NCBI RefSeq assembly: GCF_016859285.1
Contig: NC_053415.1
Span: forward strand, 12,334,501 to 12,398,500
DNA length: 64,000 bases
Reading direction: 5' to 3'
Source of the DNA: Xiphias gladius
Lineage: Eukaryota; Chordata; Actinopteri; Istiophoriformes; Xiphiidae
Below, piece by piece: positions 50,820 through 61,300 of the stretch. Below the pieces are notes generated by a model. It was given only the letters and a program-made list of their open reading frames with translations, was not told where the DNA came from and did no database searches. Positions within the stretch are counted from its first letter, which is position 1. The number at the start of each line of letters is the position of its first letter. The position numbers and the translations under genes are program-made.

Positions 50820-51878
50820 TCATTGCTCCGTTTTACTCTTTGCTTTTGACCTGGAGCGTGTGTTGACCTCGGAGGATAAAGCCTGAGCAGGGGAGGGCTC
50901 AGGAGAAGTGGGCCCGGAGAGGGGGACAAACAGGGGCGGTTTAACAACTTTGACTTTAACTTCCTTGCTTTTATCCTTCTTCTGCCTCAAGTGTTTGTCG
51001 CAGTGGTTCACAAACGTGTCCAGCTTGACGAAGGTCTTGTTGCACACTCGGCAGTGGTAGGGTCGCTGGCCCTTCTTGAGGCGTATGTGCAGCCGGATGT
51101 ATGACGATCGAACGAAGGTGCGGCAGCAGACGCCGCACTTCAGATCCTCCGGGCTGCCATGAGTTTTCTGGGGCTGGGCTGGTGCCGGCGCGGACGCTGC
51201 TTTGGCCTGCCCAGAGGACTCCTCCGCCTTGTGCGAGAGCAGGAGCGACAGAGAGCGAAAACCCTCGCCGCACTGCTCGCACTTGTAGGGCCGCTCCCCT
51301 GTGTGCAGACGAACGTGCGCCAGGAGCCCGGCCTTCTGGGTGAACGACTTGTCGCAGTAGGTGCACTTGAAGGGCTTCTCGCCCGTGTGGAGCCGGCGGT
51401 GGGTCTTCAGATGCGAGGCACGGCCGAAGGTCTTTCCACACTCCGGGCATTTAAATGGCCTGTCCCCGCTGTGGATTATCTTGTGCGCCATCAGGTGGGA
51501 GGACTGATGGAAGTACTTGCCGCAGGTGCTGCACCTGAACTTCCTCTCCTTGTTGTGCGAGGCGAGGTGAAGGGTCAGGTGGGCGGAGGAGATGAAGGTT
51601 TTGTTGCACAGGCTGCAGCTGTGGGGCTCCAGGCGGATGCGACGGTGTGGCCGCCGACCGTTAGCGAGGCCGCTGCCCGCCCGGCAGGATGGACATTTGG
51701 ATGGATCGTCTGCTTTGAGCACACGCTGCTGCGTAGGAGGGGATGAAGTGCTGGCTGGGTCGGGGTCGGGGTCGGGGTCAGGCTGTGGTAGGCTGAAACT
51801 GCACCCACAGTCTGAGCAGTGCCCAGTCTGTTGGCCTTTGTCACTGGTCTTGTCCAGCATGGCGCTATCTACAACCAT
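50820..51878 (-). CDS. C2H2 zinc-finger protein
   Basis: Probably a DNA-binding nuclear factor; I do not recognise the orthologue. The coding region is one exon of 352 residues. The acceptor CACTTTCAG ends at 51916, so a leader exon lies upstream, and MVVDSAML is the first ATG after it. Four canonical fingers are at residues 88-108, 116-136, 144-164 and 172-192, with SGDRPF, TGEKPF and TGERPY linkers. A fifth (200-216, CEQCGEGF) and a sixth (248-264, CGVCCRTF) lack a proper second histidine, and a seventh (276-296) is complete. Two extra CxxC pairs lie N-terminal (HCSDCG at 20-25, KCPSC at 61-65). An Asp-Pro run (PDPDPDPDP) and a Lys/Arg-rich C-terminus (RSRSKAKSK) could serve as a flexible linker and nuclear signal. 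No KRAB or BTB domain is seen. Confidence 0.85.
   Translation of the reverse strand: MVVDSAMLDKTSDKGQQTGHCSDCGCSFSLPQPDPDPDPDPASTSSPPTQQRVLKADDPSKCPSCRAGSGLANGRRPHRRIRLEPHSCSLCNKTFISSAHLTLHLASHNKERKFRCSTCGKYFHQSSHLMAHKIIHSGDRPFKCPECGKTFGRASHLKTHRRLHTGEKPFKCTYCDKSFTQKAGLLAHVRLHTGERPYKCEQCGEGFRSLSLLLSHKAEESSGQAKAASAPAPAQPQKTHGSPEDLKCGVCCRTFVRSSYIRLHIRLKKGQRPYHCRVCNKTFVKLDTFVNHCDKHLRQKKDKSKEVKVKVVKPPLFVPLSGPTSPEPSPAQALSSEVNTRSRSKAKSKTEQ
51757..51783 (-). repeat. Coding hexamer repeat (Asp-Pro run)
   Basis: GGGTCG units on the plus strand encode the repeated Asp-Pro dipeptide in the zinc-finger protein. Confidence 0.75.
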
Positions 51879-51939
51879 AGTGGCTGAGGAGGGGTTTTCA
51901 TTCTCACAGGGACACCTGAAAGTGATAAACACACATCGT

Positions 51940-52900
51940 TTACAGTGGTGCGGCCGACGCGGGACCCGCGCTGTACGAACGCGTGTCCGTGTCCACCTCT
52001 GCTCATTAGCCGATCAGCGCTATTACTATGAAAATAAAGGGCAAGTCACGGAACAAGCAGTTGACAAACAGCGCACGGTAGTACTGTACCAAAAGCGATC
52101 TGAATACGTTGGCTCCCGAACTGACCAAACAGAAAGACCACAATCGACATGCTAGTGCAGCCATCGGCTGTATTGTAGGCCCCGCTTCGCCCTAAACAAT
52201 GAGGTTATTCGAGGATGCGAGTAATAGCAGATAAATCAGTAGTTTATTCATTTATTTATTTCTTTTACATACCGCCGTCATTCTCCTGAAGAAACCGTGC
52301 ACGTACGGAAAGCCATTATCTTGCGGGCGCAGTTAAAGGTCGCTATAACGGAGCCAGGAAACCACCGGGGTATCGCCGGATCGCGTTTCGTGTCCCGCGT
52401 CTTTTCCTGCAAGAAGGTGCCCGGATTTCATGCTCAAGAAGTGAGCTGCAGCCTCATCTAGCGAGTGGCGGAGTAAACGTCGGACGCGCGTCAAGGGGAG
52501 GGGGTGTGGGGGGGTGCAGAGAGCCGATGAGCCGAATAACCGGCCCGGTGCAACACGCGAGGCAGGGGCCGCTTCGGCCGTCACACGTGAAACCAGCGCG
52601 GGCAGGTAGGCGTCAAGGGTGTGACGGCCTGCGGCGCAATGCCGTGGACGGGCCATCGCAGAGGCTCCTCAGCGGAAACGACAACTTCCCGAGAGCTTCG
52701 GAGAGTTTCGCTACCGCGGGGTGATCGGAGGACACCAGGGGCAGGCTCGCTCCCCGCTAAGTTTCGTTTGGCACGAAACGGCACTTGCTACTCGCGAGAA
52801 ACGAAAGACACAAGCACAGGGGTGTGCGGTGAACCAACGTGCCGTGTTGTGGTTGGACCTCGCCGGCCTTTATATACACCCGAACTGTTGTAACATCGTT
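51940..52900 (-). promoter_or_regulatory. CpG-rich promoter region of the zinc-finger gene
   Basis: Noticeably rich in C, G and CG dinucleotides (for example GCGGCCGACGCGGGACCCGC at 51951-51970 and CGGACGCGCG at 52480) compared with the AT-rich surroundings. It directly precedes the zinc-finger coding exon on the minus strand and should contain its leader exon and start. Frames on both strands are open only because of the base composition. It could also drive a plus-strand transcript. Confidence 0.6.
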
Positions 52901-55366
52901 AGTTTCTCTGAACTCTGCAATAGATCAACCGATGCGGCCCCTCCGACTAATATGACTGAGGTACTGTGTTTTTTACGTCTGCATCTCCGACTAAATTAGC
53001 CTGCACTTCGCTTAGGTCATTGTGGGGAATGTTTATAGAATATGACGGAAATATTGTGGAAAGTATTTAATATAATGGGATATTATGAATATTATGGAAA
53101 ATGCATGCAGTATTAGAAAAAAGCTCAGGAAATTTCATGGATTTTTTTAAAATTATTTTTTTAAAAAGTTTGTTTTTGAATTTCTCGAATCTTATTTTTG
53201 TATTAATTCTTATCCTTTCCTTTTCCTCTCTGTATTTATTAATGTATTCTTCCGCGTATTTTGCCGCTGCATGTAACTTGTCTATTTCCTGCTTGGGTCC
53301 GAGGCTTTACTCAAAACCCAAACTGCAGGTGCTGAGGCATGGTCAGCCTCAGCACCTGCAGCCCCCCCCCCCCCGGTTACAGAGAGTTTTTCCCGGTGTG
53401 CCCGACCGATTGCACCGTTATAAGACCGCTACCGCTTCAGAGTAGCTGCTTGGACGGGCGCTGCGAGAGCCCTTTAGGCGGGGCAGATCAAATCAAAGTC
53501 AGACCATTCAGTGGTGGAAATCCGGGGTCAGGCTAGACGTGGAACGGCTTAGCTGCTTTGACCGGGTGATTCATCAAACTGGATGACCACTGGGTCCACG
53601 GGCTCATGGAAGGAGCAGCTGCCAGTTTCTCGCATGATACTGCAGGCTGACTCAGCAAAAGGATCTGGAAATGAAACCAGAAACCACCGCAAATCTAGAA
53701 CTGGGTCGATGTTGCGAAAGACCTGTTTCGGGTTTTCCAGGAAGCACCATAAACCTGCTTCGCCAAAAAAAAAAAAATCATCGGTTTTACGTATGTCATC
53801 GTATTATTAACTTAGTTCTTATCTAGAGTCAGTCTGATGATTTAATTTCTAACAAAAGACTATAAATCAGTTCACACCAGCATGTTTGCAGCCTGGGGTC
53901 TGAGCATACATTAACACCAGTAACTGCTCTTTAATGTTGTGGCTGGATGGTGTACAAGCCTGAACCACACGCCTAGGGCCAAACGAGCACAGAGAAGTAA
54001 ATACATATGGAAGTAACGATAAATACAGAAAATAATACATGCGGAAATAAATACATTCTAGATTAACCTGTTATGGGTGTGAGTGGATGATGTTGGTCTA
54101 GCAGACCTGCGAGGCATAAACTCTGCACATAAAGGAACAGAAGAAATCATAACTACAATGTCAGTTCTAACTAAAGGGCAGTTTCCTAAATATAGTCAGA
54201 ATTTACTATTGATGGATTTTTGCTTTAGCTTTAGCAGTGTTATTAAGATCTGCAAGAATTGTCCATATGAAGGAAAACAAATGAATCTACCCCCCCCCAA
54301 AAAAAAATCTAGTAAAAGTGAAGGTTCCAATGTATCATCTTGAAACCTTAGCGTGGCAAGTGTAATTTATCGTCATCAATGGCTCCATTTGTGACATGAG
54401 GCTTTGTTTATGATATTGTTGTTGTATTTCCATGAAATAAAAAATGTGCAACAAAAAAAAAAGAAGTTGTATTTACAGTATTGGTTTTCAGTGGGTTCTA
54501 CCTTTAAGTGCACTGACAGGACCATGGACATGTCCTTGGTAATATTTCTGGGAGTTCTGGAGCATTCAATGGCTTTAGGAAAATTTAAGAGGAGTTTAAA
54601 TTCTTTGTTTACATATATATTACGCACGTCTTTTCAAGGCAGATATTGATATTCTTAAACCAAGCATCAAAATTAGTTTTATGACAAATAAATAAAAAAT
54701 AAATACATAAAATTAAAATAGAGGGGATTTAGTATTTTTGCCAGAGTTACATACCTGGCACTTTAGAGAGAGTCTTTTGGGGGTATATATATATATATAT
54801 AATTTATCTTTTTTTTTTTTTTTTTGGACCTTTGATATAATTAATAGATCATTTGTAACTTTCAAATTAAATGCTCTGTTACACACACACACAGACACAC
54901 ACACAAACTGCTCTCCAGTTATAATAGTAGGATAAAAATCAATACAGGACATAAATTCTTTTTTTTAAATTTCAATTTATTGATTATTATTTATTTTTTC
55001 ATACTTTTCATTATGTCATGCACATGGAGTTGCTAAAACAGGGTTAGATTTTTTGACATGGTTAGAAACATTTTGAAGTTAAAGATGCAGAAATCTGAAA
55101 AAATTACAATAAAGCAGTCAGATTCATATACATTAAACAATGATGCCTGATTATGTATGTTTTTTTTAAGCTTTGTAAAGCATTCAAACAAATATTCAGT
55201 GGTCATGATGTATTTATGAGGTGTTTTATATAAACAACGTCTCCTGTTTGAAGTGCTTGGGCCTTAAAGCTTTGTTTTAACCCACAATTATTGCTAGCGA
55301 CTACGATGATTTCATTTGAGTTTGATGTGGTGGTGCATTTGTCACAATACTCTGATTCCCTTACAG
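52901..55366. other. Spacer between the zinc-finger and sacsin-like genes
   Basis: Mostly AT-rich. It contains a perfect hairpin and C-run at 53323-53374 and AT/poly-T runs at 54785-54827. No coding motif. A leader exon for the sacsin-like gene must lie somewhere here or further left, because its start-codon exon is preceded by a splice acceptor. Confidence 0.5.
53323..53361. repeat. Perfect 16-bp inverted repeat with 7-base loop
   Basis: Left arm CTGCAGGTGCTGAGGC, loop ATGGTCA, right arm GCCTCAGCACCTGCAG; all 16 pairs match. A run of 13 C residues follows immediately (53362-53374). Confidence 0.9.
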
Positions 55367-55383
55367 CATCCATCCCACGAAGG

Positions 55384-58300
55384 ATGAGCCTGAAGACGAA
55401 GAAAAAAGCTCGGTGAGTTTCACCTTTATCTTTTATTACAATTACGTACTGACATTACAGTAGAACCAATTCCTAACTGGATGCGATGCGGACAAGCAAG
55501 AGAGCGAACATCAGATTATTTCAGTGTTTCCCAATGAAGATGTCCTAACCTGCTCTGTGCATCCGCGAACAGGCAGAACGACTTTTCACCCTGGCTCTAT
55601 TTCTGCGAAAATTTTGCACACTTGCTCCACCTCCAGTCTATTTTCATACAATGTTTTAGGTTTAAATCTGTGAAGTTAAACCTGACCCGTAGCTATAGGT
55701 GCTAGCTAGATTTTAAGATAACTCCTTTATTCTGACAGTAGCCTAACTTCCAGTAAATGTCTGTTAATCAACATCACTCTTTATTATAGCCGATATAATG
55801 ACCCTATACAAAATAAAACAGTGTACAAATCACAAAAAAATAATTATTCTAGCTAAGGAAATGATTTCAATGTGCTCATTTTCAGAGGGAGAAATCACAA
55901 GCGATGAAAAAAAAAAAAATCACCCCCTCATCTCGCATCCCTTCATTGCACTGCATCACTCGTATATCTGGACAATTTAATGTCCATTTACTAAAGTTGG
56001 CTCGCTCCCTGTATGTTTGGAAGAGGTGTAAGACGCGGACCTCCTTTTGTTTCATTTTGGCTGGACCGCAATAGCAGGGCCAGCCCTATAAAGGCAAACG
56101 TCCATGACTGAGTGACTGACAGACTGAGTGATAAAGTTATACCATTGGTCAGCCGAAAGCCAACTGACTAAGTCTTGGAGTTTCCCCATTGGCCATTGCT
56201 CTTTCAAAATGAGTCTATTGCTTAGAATACATAGTTTTGGAAAACCTTGCTGGTTGGTTAATCAGATGGATGTTATGTATGTCGCATTAAGAAGTGCAGA
56301 CTCTTGCTGTAAAATGTTGCTAAATTATACACTTTACAAACAGGCCTATACATACTTATTGATCGCCCAAGCAGCATTAAATCATCAGAATTCACAATGA
56401 AAACTGGCATGGCATTGCCTCTGAACCTTTTTTAAAACTCAATTGTCAGTACAACTGAGAAGACTAAGATAAAGCTCATATTTATACTGATTGTGGGTTG
56501 AGTGCAGTGCCTATCTTTTTTCTTTGAATTAAATTTAAATTCCTTGTGTCTAAGAGTACAAAGTCACATACAATATACTTGTGAATATTATGACTCTGAG
56601 TCCATTTTACTGACCAAACCGTTCTTCTCCGTCCAACAAGGAAATACTAGGTATCATCTGATTTCAAGTAAAGCACTTCAACTCAATGGCTAAACATATA
56701 AGCAAAATATACAGTATGCGTGCTGGTCAAACTTGACTCTAATTCCGGTTCTTCCAACCCTAAGTCCTTCAGGAGGACTCACCTTGTGTTGATTTGAATT
56801 TTAACTTGAGTTTCTCCATAATCCTAATGCTTTGTTTAGAACGTCCTTCGGGGCAACGGCACCGCCTTTCATTGACTACCTGAAAGATATTCTACGTCGA
56901 TATCCAGATGGTGGACAAATTTTGAAGGTTGGTACAGTGCTTATTTGTCAAATACTTGTTATAATATATAACATTTCATATTTTTTTAACTGATACATAA
57001 CCCTCTAATAGCATTATTCTTTAGATCTTGCTTAAACATACCTGGATATTGGAAGTCTATTTCTTTTGGTATTGAATCCTAAAAACAGGTGAATTTATTT
57101 GGTTTACATGTTGGATAAAAATAATGAAAAACATTCAAATTGAACTGGTTCTTTTTGTCTTGTCAATAAAACAAGAAAAGAGGTGTTACATTTAATGAAC
57201 CCATTGATCACATTAGTTTTGATGTGATAAAAACCTTGACTGGGGACTGACGATCCCTGTTAAACAATAAAAACAAACACCTTATGGCGGTTACTATTTA
57301 ATGTTGCTATAGTGTCATTGTCACTGGGTGGACAGGTTATTGGAGTAGTCCATATTGTTGGAGGTAAATAATTACATGTAACATTGTCACCAGCTGTAGG
57401 AGCCTGCTGCTCAACAAAGGTACTTCTATTATTAGGGTCACACAGGAATTTGGCAATTGTTTAGTAACATTTTCTTTAATATGCATGGTTTCAGGGGTAA
57501 AATAGTGACAAATATTATTACCTGCCTTAAATCACCCAACAATTTAAGTTTTCATTTGCAATAAGTTAGATCTGTTTGCTTTGCTTTAATTACTGTTTGT
57601 GTGATAGCACTTGGTTTGTTGACCCTGCCCAAAAACCTTTTTTTGTATTCCAACCAATTTGAATTCATGGTCAAAATCGTAGCTTGCTGCTACATATTCA
57701 CTTTCTAAATTTAGATTTTGGCTATGTAGTAGGATGTCCATAGAATCCTCAGACTATCTAACTATCAAACTATTTTGGTCTTTTTCTGGGACACTTAGCT
57801 GGATTAAATTGTTGTGAAAGGACAGCCTTTTTCTCAGTTTTTAAACAGATATAATATCAATTAAGTACGTACTCCAGCATAGGTATGAAAGGTAAAAGGT
57901 ATAAAATAAAACTGGTTATTATAATTTTGTGCAAAGCATGCTCCTGTGAGCATTTTCACTGACATTTTGACTCCAGCACAGGTTTTACTAATAATATTGG
58001 TGATTTTTGCAACTATTTAAAGTGTCCCAGTAAACCATGACAATGTGACAGTGCACAAACAATACCGAGACCCAGAAACTGAAGAAGCTAAATCAAATTC
58101 AACCATCATTAATGTTATAAGTAAGACCCGTCCTTTCCTGACTGTGACGTGTCAAAGTGTCTTTTTTAAAAAGGTCAGGTGCTATATCCTCACACTGTCT
58201 TATTGCAAACAAGAAAATCAGGATTAATTTAGTTATACATAGGTGTTCCTTTGCATTTGACAATACACTGAGTTGCCAATTTACTAGGTACCCCCATTTT

Positions 58301-61300
58301 AGTCTATGGAGGTAGACAAAGTATTAGAAATATAATGCAATGCAATTCAACAACACAGGAAACTATAGCCTCCAAAATTACCATGGAGCTTAATCAATAC
58401 ACTAAAACTGAACACTGATAACCAACATAAACGTAAGACTTACAGCAGAGCTGTAACTGTACTAAGTCACGTAGCCCATATTTTGAGCTTGCTACAGTGG
58501 CGGTAGCACAGATGAACATTGGAATCCTTAATTGTTAGCTTTGGTCTGCTAAGCTCTGTTCATGGTTATGGTTTTCATTTGTCAACAGGAGCTGATTCAA
58601 AATGCAGATGATGCTCAAGCCACAGAAGTGGTTTTCATCCATGATGAGAGAAGCTATGGGACCAAGAGCCTTTGGACTGATGAACTGGGAAAATACCAAG
58701 GTCTGTACAATGGTCAGAGAATAGCAGTGTTCTGGGTAGTCATCAACATCAGTCACAATGTATTATTCAACAGAAATATTGCATATATATAAAAACAAAA
58801 TGATAAATAGAGAAAATGGGAGGTAGCCTGATGACACAGCTTGTTAATCTCCCAGCAAATGGTCTAGTACTTAAATGTCAGCCCTGGCCCCCTAATTTTT
58901 GGAGTTTGTATGTTCTGCTTGTTTTCAAGTAAGTTTCCTCCCATAGTCCAGTGTGGTTTTCAAAAGAGGATGTGTGCGTTATTTTGTTTCTTGTTACCAC
59001 AAAATTCTTATTTTTGTGATCTTGACAGTAACAGACTGTTTTCTGTCAACCCAGCACAAACTTGGTCATAATGATCACTTGATAAAATGGTATTACAGTC
59101 TGATATGCTAATCATTTAAGGCAGCCTCTGCAATATACTGTATGTTGCTGGTTACATTTACAGTAGACCATGGAAACAATATTAGACAAAAGACCCCAAC
59201 ATTACTATAATATTACTAAAAGAAGTTAAAATGCACCCATTTTAGTCAACTGTTTACAATATTGAGACCTTCTGGCAGAAATTGCCTTATGTCTGCTGAT
59301 TTTATATTTACAATCTCAGCTTCTTAAGCATTTTTAACCATCATTCAGTTTATGCTGGGATGGTCTTCAAAATAAGCAGTTAGAGAGAGACCGGGGAAAT
59401 TTAATGAACACATTTATGCATTAACTTAATGTCATAAGCACATTGGAACCTTTTTTTTTTGTTTGTTGTTGTTGTTTTCGCAAAGGTCCTGCTCTCTATG
59501 CCTACAACAATGCTGCATTCTCTGATGATGACTGGGAAGGAATTCAGATGGCAGGGAGGAGTGTCAAGCGCAATGACCCAAACAAAGTTGGGAGGTTTGG
59601 AATCGGCTTCAACTCTGTTTACCACACAACAGGTGAAACTATGTACAGCTACCCCACATATTCTTAATAGTCTGAGTTTAAGTATTAGTCTTAAGAGAAA
59701 ATACATCGTAAATTAACAGCATAATATCTGTTTCACTTTATTCACAGATGTGCCATGTATATTCAGTTCAGTTCACCTTGGCTTGATGGACCCCCAAGAA
59801 AAAATATTTGGAGAAAGAAATGGAGGTTTTCTGTGGTCTTTGGATGATGCAGAACACAGAGAAGCTCTGATGACCATGCATGATCAGTTCCAACCCTTTC
59901 GGGATATAGTTTCGCTTGTAAGCGGACAACAGTGGTCAAAAGTTGTCATGGAGGATCAGCACTTTGACGGGACAATTTTCAGATTCCCTTTGCGAAACAA
60001 GGCATCAGAAATTTCAGATAATCTATATAACTCTGATAAGGTCGTTGAGCTTTTTGATAGCTTCATTGCAGATGCAGACTTAAGTCTCCTGTTCCTCAAA
60101 AATGTGACCTCTGTGTCATTGATAAATATTAACATACATGGAACTGTTAACACCAGACTTTTGGTGAAATCCTCAGTCCCCACAGATGTTGTTTTGAGGT
60201 CAGAAGACAAGCCAATCACTGAGGGTTCGACCAGGTTCAAAGTGATAACCCTCAACTCAGATGTCCATAAAGAAACAAAGTGGCTTGTGACAACATGTAC
60301 CATGAAAGAGGGAAATGTAGAAAATCTTGATTCACTCGCAAAAAAGTTGAGCTTTTTCCCTCAGGTTGACTTAGCATTCCCTTGTGGTGAGAAGAGAGAC
60401 TGTAGTGACAGTAGACTGAGCTGCTTTCTCCCCCTCCCAAACAATGACTCCAACAAGACAGGACTCCCAGTTCATGTCAATGCGTGCTTTGGTCTCACAG
60501 ACAACAGAAGACACATCAAGTGGCAAGAGGAAGACCAGAAACATGATGAACATGCTGTGTGGAATGAACTGCTGATGAAGGAGGTGCTCCCACAGGCATA
60601 CCTCATGATCATTCAAGATGCAATCAAACTTGCCCAACAGTCTATTCTCCCTGCCCCTTCTGTGTACGATCTGTGGCCAGATATTGTCCAGATACAGCAC
60701 AAAGACAAATGGTATGCCATTGCTCTGGATGTTCTTCGTCACTTATTCAAACAGAATATGGCTGTCCTCTCTCTTGCCAAAGATGAAAGAAGGTTTATCA
60801 CTCCATTAGAAGCTGTCTTCCCTTGTAATGGTCCAACAAGCCCTGACATATTGGCCGCCATTGAAAGGACTCTGGTTTCCTGTGGAGAAAACCTTGTCAC
60901 GTTACCAGGTAGTGTTGCAAGAGCTATAAATGAGGTCTATCCATACCTCAACACCTTAAAACATGTGACTCCAACATTCTTAAGGGACATTCTCCACAGG
61001 ACTGGCGTGCAGAACATCTCTAAAAACGACAGACTCTGTCTTTTAGAGTACATTTTAAGTGATGGAAAATACAGAGAACTTAAGGGTCTTCAGCTGCTCC
61101 CACTCAGCGATGGCTCTTTCAGATCTTTCACAGACAGAGAGGAGGACACTGCTTTAATTGACAGCAATGAATTTCCAAGGTAGGTTTTTAATTTTTGGCT
61201 TTATTATATGTGTGTGTGTGTGTGTGTGTGTATGCACACACAAACACGCACACACATACACACACACACACTACACACATTTAGGTAAAGCCATGGCATT

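Noticed and set aside
51159-51746. 195-residue plus-strand open frame
   Set aside because: Antisense of the GC-rich zinc-finger exon; composition explains its length.
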